Shown piece by piece: positions 51,451 to 64,000 of a stretch of 64,000 nucleotides of DNA; position 1 is the stretch's first letter, and each line of letters begins with the position of its first letter. Made by a program: the position numbers and the translations under genes. Source of the stretch: Campylobacter jejuni subsp. jejuni 414 (lineage in GTDB: Bacteria > Campylobacterota > Campylobacteria > Campylobacterales > Campylobacteraceae); the NCBI GenBank assembly GCA_000163995.1, contig CM000855.1, forward strand, positions 1,608,440-1,672,439, read 5' to 3'. Below the pieces are notes generated by a model, which made no database searches, had not been told where the DNA came from, and worked only from the letters and a program-made list of their open reading frames with translations.

Positions 51451-52779
51451 ATGGTTGAAAGATATAGCAGAGAAATTATGGCTAAAAAATGGGATATACA
51501 AGCAAAGTATGATGCGTGGTTAAAAGTAGAATTAGCCGCTGTAAAAGCTTGGAATAAACTTGGTCTCATTAATGATATAGACTGCGAAAAAATTCTTAAA
51601 AACGCAAAATTTGATATTGCAAGAATAGATGAAATAGAAAAAATCACAAAACATGATGTTATTGCTTTTCTTACAAGTGTAAGTGAAAGTTTAGGAGAAG
51701 AAAGTCGTTTTGTGCATTATGCAATGACAAGTTCTGATTGTATAGATACTGCTGTTGCTTTACAGATAAAAGAGAGTTTAGAGCTTATTTTAGAAGATGT
51801 TTCTTTGCTTTTAGAAACAATTAAAAAACGTGCTTTGGAACATAAAAATACCTTAATGGTAGGAAGAAGTCATGGAATTCATGGAGAGCCTATTACTTTT
51901 GGTTTGGTATTAGCCATTTGGTATGATGAAATTTTGCATGCAAAAGAGCTTTTAGTGCATGCAAAAGAAGTGATAAGTTATGGAAAAATCAGTGGTGCTA
52001 TGGGAAATTTTGCTCATGCTCCTTTAGAATTTGAAGAAGAAGTTTGTAAGAATTTAGGTCTTAAAGCTGCTCCTGTTTCAAATCAAATTATTCAAAGAGA
52101 TCGTTATGCTCAAGTAATTTCTGCTATTGCAATTTTGGCTTCAAGCTGTGAGCAAATTGCCGTAGCAATAAGACATTTTCAAAGAACTGAGGTTTATGAG
52201 GCTGAAGAGTATTTTAGCGTAGGACAAAAAGGAAGTTCAGCTATGCCTCATAAAAGAAATCCTGTTTTAAGCGAAAATATCACAGGACTTTGTCGTGTAC
52301 TTAGATCTTTTGTAGCTCCTGCTTTGGAAAATGTTGCGCTTTGGCATGAAAGAGATATATCTCATTCTAGCGTTGAAAGGTTTATTTTGCCTGATGCTTT
52401 TATCACGGCTGATTTTATGCTTATGCGTCTTACAAATGTGATTGACAAGCTTTTGATCTATCCTGAAAATATGATGAAAAATTTAAATCTTACAGGTGGG
52501 CTTGTGTTTTCAGGGAGAGTGCTTTTAGAACTTCCATTTAAGGGCATTAGCCGTGAAGAGGCGTATAAAATAGTTCAAAGAAATGCTATGAAAGTTTGGG
52601 AAGATTTGCAAAATGGTAAGGCTGGTATCAATGAAAAAAATGAAAGTTTGTTTTTGTTGGCACTTTTAGCAGATGAGGACTTAAGGAGAAGTTTAAGCGA
52701 AGAAGATATAAGAAAATGTTTTGATTATAGCTACTATACAAAAAATGTTGATGCAATTTTTAAAAGAACATTTAAATAA
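51451..52779 (+). CDS. purB: Adenylosuccinate lyase
   Basis: PurB acts twice in purine synthesis, releasing fumarate from SAICAR and from adenylosuccinate. The 442-residue protein has the superfamily signature GSSAMPHKRNPVLSENITG (about residues 262-280), with TSSDCIDTAVALQIKESL and VGRSHGIHGEPITFGLVLA carrying the catalytic His. It begins MVERYSREIMAKKWDIQAKY, as usual. Confidence 0.97.
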   Translation: MVERYSREIMAKKWDIQAKYDAWLKVELAAVKAWNKLGLINDIDCEKILKNAKFDIARIDEIEKITKHDVIAFLTSVSESLGEESRFVHYAMTSSDCIDTAVALQIKESLELILEDVSLLLETIKKRALEHKNTLMVGRSHGIHGEPITFGLVLAIWYDEILHAKELLVHAKEVISYGKISGAMGNFAHAPLEFEEEVCKNLGLKAAPVSNQIIQRDRYAQVISAIAILASSCEQIAVAIRHFQRTEVYEAEEYFSVGQKGSSAMPHKRNPVLSENITGLCRVLRSFVAPALENVALWHERDISHSSVERFILPDAFITADFMLMRLTNVIDKLLIYPENMMKNLNLTGGLVFSGRVLLELPFKGISREEAYKIVQRNAMKVWEDLQNGKAGINEKNESLFLLALLADEDLRRSLSEEDIRKCFDYSYYTKNVDAIFKRTFK

Positions 52780-52794
52780 AAAGCAAGGAAAGCA

Positions 52795-55164
52795 ATGAAA
52801 GTTATTAAAAGAAATGGTCGCACAGAAGAATTGGATGTTACTAAGATTAAAAAATGTACTTCTGATGCTGTAAAAGATTTAGAAGGTGTGAATTTAAGCG
52901 AACTTGAACTTGATGCAAAAATACAATTTCGCGATGGAATTTCAACTGAAGAAATTCAAAAAACTTTAATTAAAACCGCAGTAGATAAGATAGATATTGA
53001 TTGTCCAAATTGGACTTTTGTTGCGGCTAGACTTTTTTTATTTGATTTATATAAAAGAGTCAATGGTATGAATCGTTATAATCACTTGCGTGAGTATTTT
53101 CAAAAGGGTGAAAAAGAAGGAAGAATTTTACTTGGTCTTAAAGAAAAATATGATTTAGATGATTTAAATGCCTATATTAAACCTGAACGTGATATGCAAT
53201 TTACTTATCTTGGTATTAAAACTTTATATGATAGATATTTGATTAAAGATAGCAAAGGTATGCCTATAGAGCTTCCTCAGCAAATGTTTATGGCTATTGC
53301 AATGTTTTTAGCACAAAATGAATTTAACTCTCAAGAATGGGCAAAAAAATTTTATGATCTTATTTCTAAATTTGAACTCATGCTTGCAACTCCGACTTTA
53401 TCAAATGCAAGAACAACACGCCATCAGCTTAGCTCTTGTTATATAGGCTCAACCCCTGATAATATCGAAGGTATTTTTGATTCTTATCAAGAAATGTCTT
53501 TGCTTTCTAAATTTGGTGGCGGTATAGGTTGGGATTGGTCTAAAGTGCGTGCCATGGGTGGAAGTATAGATGGACATAAAAATGCTGCAGGAGGGATTAT
53601 ACCTTTTTTAAAGATTACTAATGATATTGCTGTAGCTGTAGATCAACTAGGTACTAGAAAAGGAGCTATTGCAGTTTATATAGAGCCTTGGCACATGGAT
53701 ATAGGTGATTTTATTGATTTGCGTAAAAATTCAGGTGAAGAAAGACGCCGTGCACACGAGCTTTTCCCCGCTTTATGGATCAATGATCTTTTTATGAAAA
53801 GAGTAAGAGCTAATGATAAATGGACTCTTTTTGATCCTGCAGATACGGCGGATTTATGTGATTTATATGGTGAAGCTTTTGAAAAACGTTATGAAAAATA
53901 TGAAAAAGATGAAAGCATTACTAAAGAGATCGTAGAAGCTAAAGATCTTTGGAAGAAAATTTTGCTAAATTATTTTGAAACGGGCTTGCCATTTTTATGT
54001 TTTAAAGATAGTGCTAATAGAGCAAATCCAAATGCTCATGTGGGTATCATTAGAAGTTCAAATTTATGTACTGAAATTTTTCAAAATACCGAGCCAAATT
54101 ATTATCAAATCAAAGTAGTTTTTGAAAATGGGGATGAGGTTCATTTTGATGAAGATCAAAAGGTTATGATTGATGGAGGATATGAAAAACCAGCTAAAAA
54201 AATCTCAACTTTAGATAGTATTAATGGTAATAAAGTTTATATAGTAGAAAAGTATAAAAACGATGGAAAAACGGCAGTTTGTAATCTAGCTAGTATAAAT
54301 CTTAGCAAGGTATATACTAAAGAAGATATAGAGCGTGTTGTCCCAACGGCTATTCGTATGCTTGATAATGTGATTGATTTAAATTTTTATCCTCACAGAA
54401 AAGTAAAAGATACCAATTTGAAATCTCGTGCTATAGGTCTTGGAGTGATGGGTGAAGCACAAATGCTTGCTGAGACTAAGATTCATTGGGGAAGTGATGA
54501 ACATTTAAATAAAATCGATGAGATTATGGAGCAAATTAGCTTTGAGGCTATTAACGCGAGTTCAAATTTGGCACTTGAAAAAGGATCTTATGAAGATTTT
54601 AAAGGATCAAATTGGAGCAAGGGGATTTTTCCTATTGATGTAGCAAGTCCTAAGGCTAAAGCTTTAACTTTAAGAGAAGGCTTATTTGATCAAAGTGAAT
54701 GTGATTGGGCTAAACTTAGAGAAAAAGTTAAAAAAGATGGTATGAGAAATGGTTATTTGATGGCTATTGCGCCTACTTCTTCTATTTCTATTTTAGTGGG
54801 TACTACGCAAACTATCGAACCTGTTTATAAGAGAAAGTGGTTTGAGCAAAATTTAAGCGGTATGATACCTGTGGTTGTGCCAAATTTAAGTCTTGATACT
54901 TGGCAATACTATACTCCAGCTTATGAACTTGATCAAAAAATTCTTGTAAAAGCTGCAGCTGTGCGTGGCAAATGGATCGATCAAGGACAAAGCTTAAATA
55001 TCTTTTTATCGCTTGATAAAGCAAGTGGTGGATATTTAAATGAAATTTATCAACTTGCTTGGGAACTTGGAGTAAAGTCTACTTATTATCTAAGAAGTGA
55101 AAGTCCTGATAGTGAAAAAGTAAATGTTACAGATCGTAGTATAGAATGTGAAGGTTGCCAATAG
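52795..55164 (+). CDS. nrdA: Class Ia ribonucleotide reductase alpha subunit
   Basis: NrdA reduces ribonucleotides aerobically with NrdB, whose gene is not in the window. The 789-residue protein has an N-terminal ATP-cone (KVIKRNGRTEELDVTKIKKC). The catalytic barrel has LSSCYIGSTPDN with the redox Cys and SNLCTEI with the radical Cys, and GVMGEAQMLAETKIHWGS. The C-terminal CEGCQ carries the redox pair that accepts electrons from thioredoxin. It starts 15 nt after purB, so the two are probably co-transcribed. Confidence 0.97.
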   Translation: MKVIKRNGRTEELDVTKIKKCTSDAVKDLEGVNLSELELDAKIQFRDGISTEEIQKTLIKTAVDKIDIDCPNWTFVAARLFLFDLYKRVNGMNRYNHLREYFQKGEKEGRILLGLKEKYDLDDLNAYIKPERDMQFTYLGIKTLYDRYLIKDSKGMPIELPQQMFMAIAMFLAQNEFNSQEWAKKFYDLISKFELMLATPTLSNARTTRHQLSSCYIGSTPDNIEGIFDSYQEMSLLSKFGGGIGWDWSKVRAMGGSIDGHKNAAGGIIPFLKITNDIAVAVDQLGTRKGAIAVYIEPWHMDIGDFIDLRKNSGEERRRAHELFPALWINDLFMKRVRANDKWTLFDPADTADLCDLYGEAFEKRYEKYEKDESITKEIVEAKDLWKKILLNYFETGLPFLCFKDSANRANPNAHVGIIRSSNLCTEIFQNTEPNYYQIKVVFENGDEVHFDEDQKVMIDGGYEKPAKKISTLDSINGNKVYIVEKYKNDGKTAVCNLASINLSKVYTKEDIERVVPTAIRMLDNVIDLNFYPHRKVKDTNLKSRAIGLGVMGEAQMLAETKIHWGSDEHLNKIDEIMEQISFEAINASSNLALEKGSYEDFKGSNWSKGIFPIDVASPKAKALTLREGLFDQSECDWAKLREKVKKDGMRNGYLMAIAPTSSISILVGTTQTIEPVYKRKWFEQNLSGMIPVVVPNLSLDTWQYYTPAYELDQKILVKAAAVRGKWIDQGQSLNIFLSLDKASGGYLNEIYQLAWELGVKSTYYLRSESPDSEKVNVTDRSIECEGCQ

Positions 55165-55168
55165 CACT

Positions 55169-55198
55169 AAAAACCCAATGAAAAGCATTGGGTTTTTT
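55169..55198. terminator. Bidirectional terminator between nrdA and the symporter gene
   Basis: A 12-bp stem (AAAAACCCAATG / CATTGGGTTTTT) with a 5-nt loop and T-run follows the nrdA stop by 4 nt; the A-run on the other side serves the convergent gene. Confidence 0.9.
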
Positions 55199-55203
55199 AA
55201 AGA

Positions 55204-56589
55204 TTAAGAATTATAAATTTCCTTATCTAGAGCTTTTAAATTTTTTGCAGTACAAAGTGCTGAAGTCATAGCTCCTGAGACATTACTTGCTGTTCTTGCC
55301 ATATCTATAATAGGATCAATAGCTAAAATCAGACTTAACATGACAAAATTGTTGCCAAATCCAATCCCTGCTAACATAATAGAAGCTGCCATAGTTGCAC
55401 TTCCAGGCACTCCAGCTATACCTAAGGATCCAATAACAGCTACTAAAACTATCATTAAAGCAAAAGTAAAATCAATGTGTGTATGTGTTGCAAAAGCTAC
55501 AAAAACTGCCGCTAAAGCCGGAAAGTATCCCGCACAGCCATTAAGTCCTGTTGTTGTGCCTATGGATGCTACAAAATTAGCTATAGCAGGATTAACTCCA
55601 AATTTATTTTGCAAAGTTGAAGTCGTCATAGGTAAAGTACTTAAAGAAGATCTTGAGCTAAATGCAAATAGCCATACAGGAAAGGCTTTTTTTACATATT
55701 TTATAGGGTTTAATCCTTGAGAAATAAGAAGTAAAAAATGTACTCCAAACATTATAAACATAGCTATATAAATAAGTATGATAAAAAGTCCAGCTGTTTT
55801 GATAGCTTCAAAACCATTGCTTAAAAGAACATTGGCCATCATGCAAACTACAGCATAAGGCATAAATCTAATAACTGTAGCAGTCATGCTCATCATAATG
55901 TTATAAAAGGTCAAAATAAAATTCTGAAAACTTTTAAAGGCTTGTTCATGTTCTTCTTTTTTAGAAATTTTTTTAGCACTAATTCCTACAAAAAAGGAAA
56001 AAATGACAATAGCTATAATATTTTCTTTATTAATAGCCGTAACGATATTGCTAGGTATTAGTCCTAGTATAATATTTGAAAAGGTTTGAATTTCGCGAAT
56101 TTGCTTATTTCCTTCATGTATAGCAAAATTACTTCCTAGATCAAAACTATAACCTAAAAATATACCCAAAGTTGCAGCTATGGCTGTACTAAAGAGTATC
56201 CAAAAAAGACTTATTCCAAGCAAAGAAGATATTTTGATATTTTTATCAATTTCTATAATAACTTTTATAATACAAATGCTTATAAGAGGAATAACTAGCA
56301 TTTTTATAAAAGCTACGAAAACAGAGCTTATAAATGCAAACCAATGTTTTGTTTCACTATACCAAAGAATATTGCTTGTTTCTTTAGCATTTGGAAAGTT
56401 AGCCAAATATTGTAAAGCAAGACCAAATCCTAAACCCATTAAAAGTGCAAACAGCATACGAAGAGAAAAGTTGATTTTAATATCTTGCATTTTTTTCAAT
56501 GCGTAAAAAATAACACAAAGTATAGCAAGAGTAGCTATAGTATAAGCTTGTGAAAGCATTAGAAAGTCTTGAAAAAATTGTTTATTCAT
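55204..56589 (-). CDS. Sodium:dicarboxylate-type symporter, probable L-cystine transporter (TcyP-like)
   Basis: The 461-residue inner-membrane protein belongs to the DAACS family with about 8-10 helices. Marks include FAFSSRSSLSTLPMTTSTLQ (reentrant Ser-rich loop, about residue 315-335), GLNGCAGYFPALAAVFVAFA and GIAGVPGSATMAASIMLAGI. The Ser-rich loop and overall shape resemble TcyP/YdjN cystine carriers more than glutamate carriers. It is convergent with nrdA. Confidence 0.8.
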   Translation of the reverse strand: MNKQFFQDFLMLSQAYTIATLAILCVIFYALKKMQDIKINFSLRMLFALLMGLGFGLALQYLANFPNAKETSNILWYSETKHWFAFISSVFVAFIKMLVIPLISICIIKVIIEIDKNIKISSLLGISLFWILFSTAIAATLGIFLGYSFDLGSNFAIHEGNKQIREIQTFSNIILGLIPSNIVTAINKENIIAIVIFSFFVGISAKKISKKEEHEQAFKSFQNFILTFYNIMMSMTATVIRFMPYAVVCMMANVLLSNGFEAIKTAGLFIILIYIAMFIMFGVHFLLLISQGLNPIKYVKKAFPVWLFAFSSRSSLSTLPMTTSTLQNKFGVNPAIANFVASIGTTTGLNGCAGYFPALAAVFVAFATHTHIDFTFALMIVLVAVIGSLGIAGVPGSATMAASIMLAGIGFGNNFVMLSLILAIDPIIDMARTASNVSGAMTSALCTAKNLKALDKEIYNS

Positions 56590-56708
56590 AAAAAGTCCTT
56601 ATAAGAAACTATAATCAAGCACAAAATATATGAAAATATATTTGCATAAAGCTCGATTTTATAAATGGTAGCACAAAAATATTTTAAATAAGATAAAATT
56701 AGTATGAT

Positions 56709-57332
56709 TTATTCTATATCTTTATGCAAACAATGCTCAAATATAAATTTGTGTTCTTGTGGTAAAGCTTCAAACAAAGCATTTGCTAAATTTCTAATCT
56801 CCCAAAGGGCCGATTTTGAACTACGTAAAGAAATAAAATTTTGCAAACTTCTTGCATTAATTGTTAATGTAAGCTCGGTTTTATAGCTTTCTGGTAAGCA
56901 GTATTTGGCTATATCTAAACTGATACTTTTTTGTAAAATAGTGCGTAAATTTTCCAAAGCTTTAATGCTTGCATTATCGACTTCTTCATTGCCGCAAAGC
57001 ACAAGATAGCGGCTTGCATTTTCAAAATCCCCTACTTTAAATTCATTTTCATTGCGAAGTTCTTTTAGAGTATAACGCGTGCTTTTTACACTAGGGCTAG
57101 TATGACGATGTCTTGCAACTTCTTGTAAGCAAGCTCTTGAAATTCCTTGTATGTAAAAAGTATAGTTTAAATGCTCCAAAGTTGAAGCGTGTTTGAATTT
57201 ATTACCCACGCGATCGATAAGTTCTTTATCTTTTTCACCACCACAATCACCTTTTTCAAAACTTTGCCAACAAGTTCTTGTTGCATGAGAACAAACAGAT
57301 AATGGAGTGTGGAAAAGTAAGGTGATTTGCAT
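56709..57332 (-). CDS. thyX: Flavin-dependent thymidylate synthase ThyX
   Basis: ThyX makes dTMP from dUMP using FAD and methylene-tetrahydrofolate. The 207-residue protein has the signature RHRHTSPSVKS (RHRx7S, residues 74-84), then TRYTLKELRNE and the late INARSLQNFISLRSS, typical of the family. It is divergent from pyrG. Confidence 0.96.
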   Translation of the reverse strand: MQITLLFHTPLSVCSHATRTCWQSFEKGDCGGEKDKELIDRVGNKFKHASTLEHLNYTFYIQGISRACLQEVARHRHTSPSVKSTRYTLKELRNENEFKVGDFENASRYLVLCGNEEVDNASIKALENLRTILQKSISLDIAKYCLPESYKTELTLTINARSLQNFISLRSSKSALWEIRNLANALFEALPQEHKFIFEHCLHKDIE

Positions 57333-57435
57333 GGTTATTCCTTTATGATAAAATATTTTTTATAATTCTTGCATTTTTTACTTAAAATTCTAATGAAATA
57401 AAAAGTTTATTAAGTTATAATTAGATAAAAAATAA

Positions 57436-60637
<3,202 letters not shown>

Positions 60638-60719
60638 AATTTATAAATTTTATTTATTATTTATTAACATTATATAAGTTTTATTAGTGAAACTAAATTT
60701 AACAAACAAGGAGAGAATT

Positions 60720-61766
60720 GTGAAAAGACTACTATTGTGTGTATTAGTATTTTTATCTATAGGAGCATGTATGGCAGAAGCTAAACCAAAGATTGCTATT
60801 TTAGCAACAGGTGGAACGATAGCAGGTTCTATTGATAGTGCTGTTGCTACAACAGGTTATACAGCAGGAGTTGTTGGAGTAGATGTTTTAATTAAAGCAG
60901 TTCCGCAAATTCAAGATTTAGCTAATATTAGCGGGGAACAAATAGCAAATATTGATAGCTCAAATATGCGTGATGAAATTTGGTTAAAGCTTGCTAAAGA
61001 AATCAATAAGCTTTTTGTTGAAGGGGTAGATGGTGTAGTCATAACTCATGGTACTGACACCATGGAAGAAACCGCTTATTTTTTAAATTTAACCATTAAA
61101 AGTGATAAGCCCGTGGTTTTAGTTGGTGCTATGCGTCCATCAACCGCTATAAGTGCAGATGGTCCAAAAAATCTTTACAATGCTGTAGCATTGGCTGCTG
61201 ATAAAGATGCAAAAGATAAAGGGGTTATGGTAGCCATGAATGATAAAATTTTAAGTGCTAGGGGTGTGGTAAAAACTCATAGTTTAAATGTTGATGCTTT
61301 CTCTTCTCCTGATTTTGGGGATTTGGGTTATATAATAGATGGCAAAGTCTTTTTCTATAATAATGTTGCTAAAGCACACACAAAAAATAGTCCTTTTGAT
61401 GTAAGCAAACTAACAAGCTTGCCAAAAGTAGATATACTTTATACTTATTCAAATGATGGTAGTGGTATAGCTGCAAAAGCTTTGTTTGAAAATGGAACTA
61501 AGGGCGTAGTTGTTGCAGGAAGTGGTGCAGGAAGTATACATGAAGATCAAAAAAATGTCTTAAAAGAACTTATAAAAAAAGGACTTGATGTTGTTGTAAG
61601 CTCAAGGGTTGTAGCAGGACGCGTTGTTGTAAGCGATTCAGATAAGAAATTAGGTTTTATTAGCGCTGAAGATTTAAATCCTCAAAAAGCAAGAATTTTG
61701 CTTATGTTAGCACTTACAAAAACAAGTGAACCTAAAAAAATTCAAGAATATTTTTTAAAATATTAA
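60720..61766 (+). CDS. ansB: L-asparaginase II with export signal
   Basis: The enzyme hydrolyses asparagine to aspartate and ammonia. I chose GTG at 60720, which has AAGGAGAG in front. It gives an N-terminus VKRLLLCVLVFLSIGACMAE, a Sec signal that also contains a lipobox-like IGAC, so export or lipid attachment is likely. The mature enzyme has the first Thr motif ILATGGTIAGS and the second HGTDTMEETAYFL. From memory, NCTC 11168 lacks the signal and strain 81-176 has it, where the exported enzyme aids asparagine use. Total length is 348 residues. Confidence 0.9.
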   Translation: MKRLLLCVLVFLSIGACMAEAKPKIAILATGGTIAGSIDSAVATTGYTAGVVGVDVLIKAVPQIQDLANISGEQIANIDSSNMRDEIWLKLAKEINKLFVEGVDGVVITHGTDTMEETAYFLNLTIKSDKPVVLVGAMRPSTAISADGPKNLYNAVALAADKDAKDKGVMVAMNDKILSARGVVKTHSLNVDAFSSPDFGDLGYIIDGKVFFYNNVAKAHTKNSPFDVSKLTSLPKVDILYTYSNDGSGIAAKALFENGTKGVVVAGSGAGSIHEDQKNVLKELIKKGLDVVVSSRVVAGRVVVSDSDKKLGFISAEDLNPQKARILLMLALTKTSEPKKIQEYFLKY

Positions 61767-61996
61767 AAATAAGAGTATTTATAGAAAAATGTTATATTAG
61801 ACATTTACTATAATAAATAAACACAAACTCTTTGAAAAAAATATTTAAATATTTGTGGTTGCTATCTTAAATTTCAAACATAATTTTTATATAAATTCTC
61901 TAGGATATAAATTTATTTTTGATAGTTATAAAAAAGGTTTTATTTAAGGCAAAAATTATTTTATTTTTATTAAAGTATAATTTTAAAAAACTATAT

Positions 61997-62002
61997 TATA
62001 AT
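61997..62002 (+). promoter_or_regulatory. -10 box of the molybdopterin reductase gene
   Basis: TATAAT in ATTATAATTAC lies 37 nt before the start codon. The 270-nt gap after ansB is otherwise A+T-rich with no clear gene. Confidence 0.5.
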
Positions 62003-62038
62003 TACTTTAAATTATTTCATGCATAAGAAAGGTATAAA

Positions 62039-64000
62039 ATGGGTATTTCAAGGCGAAACTTTATTAAAGGCTTAGCTGCAACCTCTGCAGTTGTTTCTGT
62101 AAATCCACTTATGGCAGCTGGAGAAACCAAATTTTATGACATAAAAAAAGTTCCCCATGCAACACACTTTGGTGCATTTTGGGCCGATGTAAATTCAGAA
62201 GGTCAGATAGTAAAAGTTACCCCTCAACAATCTGATAAGCATCCTTCGGTAATCACTGATGCTATTATTGATAGAACTTATTCAGATACAAGAGTAAAAT
62301 ATCCTTGTGTAAGAAAAAGTTTTTTAGAAGGTAATAAAAAACCTAATTTAAGAGGTAAAGAACCCTTTGTAAGAGTAAGCTGGGAAAAGGCTTATGATCT
62401 TATTTTGCAAAATTTCAAAGAAACCCCTATTGAAAATTTATTTAACGCAAGTTATGGTGGTTGGGGTCATGTGGGTTTGTTGCATAACTGTAACTCTGTA
62501 GCAGGGAGATTTTTCAATACCGCACTTGGCGGACATATTGGTACAGATGGAGAGTATAGTAATGGTGCAGCTGGAAAAGTAAATGCAAGTATTATGGGAG
62601 ATTTAGAAGTTTATTCTTTGCAAACTGCCCATGAGCAAATTTTAAAAAATACTCAAGTTTATGTACTTTGGGGTGCTGATCTTTATAAATGTAATCAAAT
62701 CGATTTTAAAGTAGCAAATCGTGGAAATGATGAGTATTATAAAAAATACCGCAAATCAAATATCAAATTCATAAGTATAGATCCTCAATACACTCAAACT
62801 GCAGAAATTTTAGATGCAGAGTGGATTAAAATTCGTCCAAATACTGATGTGGCTTTAATGCTTGGTATGATGAACTATCTTTATAAAAGTGGAAAATATG
62901 ATAAAAAATTCATAGAAAAATACACTGATGGTTTTGATAAATTTTTACCTTATTTACTAGGAAAAAGCGATGGTATAGATAAAACTCCTGCATGGGCAGC
63001 AAAAATCACAGGTTTAGATGAAAAAGTTATCACTTCTTTAGCAGATACTTTTGTAAAAAATCGCACTTTCTTAGCAGGAAATTGGGCTATGCAAAGAGCG
63101 CATCATGGCGAACAAGCGGATTGGACTTTGATGGTTTTAGCAGCCATGATAGGGCAAATCGGCCTAGCAGGAGGTGGATTTGGTTTTTCTATGCATTATT
63201 CAGGTGGCGGACAAGCGTTTTCAGGTGTGAGACTTCCAGTTGGTTTGCCACAAGGTAAAAACAATCTTGATTTTAATATTCCTGCAAGTAGAATTTCAGA
63301 AGCTATTTTAAATCCAGGAAAGACTATTAAATTTAAAGGTAAAGAAATCACTTTCCCTAAAATTAAAATGATGTATGTAGTGGGTGCTTCTATTTTAGGA
63401 CATCATCCAGATACTAACGAGCTTATTCGTGCAATTCGCACACTAGATACTGTTATCGTACATGAGCCTTGGTGGACCCCTATGGCAAAAATGGCCGATA
63501 TTGTCCTACCTTCAACCACAACTTTAGAAAGAGATGATATTAGTTTTGGCGGATCTTATTCTCAAGATTATGTTTATGCAATGAAAAAAGTTATTGAGCC
63601 AGTTTTTGAAAGCAAAAATGATTATGATATTTTTGAAGAAATGGCAAAAAGAATAGGGGAAAGAGAACATAAGAAATTTACCGGAGGAAAGACTAAAGAG
63701 CAATGGCTTGAAGGATTTTATGGAAGAAGTGATTGTCCTTATTATATGGAATTTGCTGATTTTTGGAAACAAGGTTTTATCCATTTTGAACCACCTAAAG
63801 AAGCCTATGATTATGTAAGACATTCAGAATTTAGAGCTGATCCAGTAGCAAATAAACTTGCAACAGAAAGCGGAAAGATTCAAATTTATTCTCCTAAATT
63901 TGAAAAATACAATTTAGAAGACTTTAAAGCACACCCAACTTGGTTTGAGCCAGCAGAATGGTTAGGAAATGAAAAATTAGTTAAAAAATATCCTTTCCAC
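62039..64000 (+). CDS. Tat-exported molybdopterin reductase, TorA/BisC/DMSO reductase type (partial)
   Basis: The first 654 residues are present; the frame runs off the right edge. A twin-arginine signal (MGISRRNFIKGLAATSAVVS) sends the folded enzyme to the periplasm. The molybdopterin oxidoreductase domain has SYGGWGHVGLLHNCNSVAGR and GTDGEYSNGAAGKVNASIMG, where the Ser is the likely Mo ligand of TMAO/DMSO reductases. VYVLWGADLYKCNQIDFK and HEPWWTPMAKMADIVLPSTT follow. There is no N-terminal Fe-S site. It probably reduces TMAO, DMSO or related S/N-oxides with a cytochrome partner, which is not visible here. Confidence 0.88.
   Translation, partial: MGISRRNFIKGLAATSAVVSVNPLMAAGETKFYDIKKVPHATHFGAFWADVNSEGQIVKVTPQQSDKHPSVITDAIIDRTYSDTRVKYPCVRKSFLEGNKKPNLRGKEPFVRVSWEKAYDLILQNFKETPIENLFNASYGGWGHVGLLHNCNSVAGRFFNTALGGHIGTDGEYSNGAAGKVNASIMGDLEVYSLQTAHEQILKNTQVYVLWGADLYKCNQIDFKVANRGNDEYYKKYRKSNIKFISIDPQYTQTAEILDAEWIKIRPNTDVALMLGMMNYLYKSGKYDKKFIEKYTDGFDKFLPYLLGKSDGIDKTPAWAAKITGLDEKVITSLADTFVKNRTFLAGNWAMQRAHHGEQADWTLMVLAAMIGQIGLAGGGFGFSMHYSGGGQAFSGVRLPVGLPQGKNNLDFNIPASRISEAILNPGKTIKFKGKEITFPKIKMMYVVGASILGHHPDTNELIRAIRTLDTVIVHEPWWTPMAKMADIVLPSTTTLERDDISFGGSYSQDYVYAMKKVIEPVFESKNDYDIFEEMAKRIGEREHKKFTGGKTKEQWLEGFYGRSDCPYYMEFADFWKQGFIHFEPPKEAYDYVRHSEFRADPVANKLATESGKIQIYSPKFEKYNLEDFKAHPTWFEPAEWLGNEKLVKKYPFH

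Noticed and set aside
63524..63823. 99-codon minus-strand frame
   Set aside because: It is antisense to the molybdopterin reductase gene, which has continuous family motifs.

Overview
The window looks like Campylobacter jejuni or a very close relative. It is strongly A+T-rich, uses AAGGA-type ribosome binding sites and TATAAT-type -10 boxes with poorly defined -35 regions, and carries marker genes in an order I recognise: S10-spc ribosomal operon, leu operon, flgE, ruvC, dnaA-dnaN-gyrB (the chromosome origin), gltBD, the dba-dsbI and docAB genes, purB, nrdA, pyrG, recJ and asparaginase. No search was run, so the species call rests on remembered protein sequences. Gene losses and broken genes suggest a lineage other than the usual laboratory strains.

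Layout. 1-9150 (minus strand) is one long operon from rpsJ to secY (secY runs off the left edge), driven by a near-consensus promoter at 9217-9245. 9257-14724 holds RNA-processing genes: rluB, RNase J, ksgA, a nucleoside-phosphorylase-like gene, rlmN and a 32-residue membrane peptide. 14737-16393 has four tRNAs (Met, Ser, Ala, Val) with a family-90-type glycosyltransferase between them. 16421-21775 has an acetyltransferase and leuDCBA with a newly called leucine leader peptide; leuB is frameshifted. 21896-23637 contains a conserved unknown gene, a decayed outer-membrane protein, queF, and a structured gene-free stretch. 23637-26231 is the flagellar hook gene with a sigma-54 promoter. 26434-31901 is ruvC, dnaA, oriC, dnaN and gyrB.

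31940-47500 holds the periplasmic sulfite oxidase pair, glutamate synthase, RNase HII, a ComEA-like DNA-binding protein, a heavily decayed rubrerythrin gene, ilvD, a YagU-like membrane protein, an HD-domain protein, queC and dba-dsbI. 47613-52779 has a chemotaxis receptor (docB), a cytochrome c peroxidase (docA) split at a run of nine G, a C-terminal scrap of a fumarylacetoacetase-family gene, an RluA-type pseudouridine synthase and purB. 52795-64000 has nrdA, a cystine-type symporter, thyX, pyrG, recJ, an exported asparaginase and the start of a Tat-exported molybdopterin reductase.

Two themes stand out. First, regulation: a 31-codon leader ends in five leucine codons, all of the rare CUN type, just before leuA. 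Second, lesions: dnaA, leuB and RNase J each carry what looks like one extra A in an A-run (dnaA and leuB share the string GCAAAAAAT), docA is off-frame at a G9 tract, and a rubrerythrin and two other genes are reduced to remnants. Either this is a decaying, host-restricted lineage, or several of the homopolymer changes are sequencing errors; raw reads would separate these.
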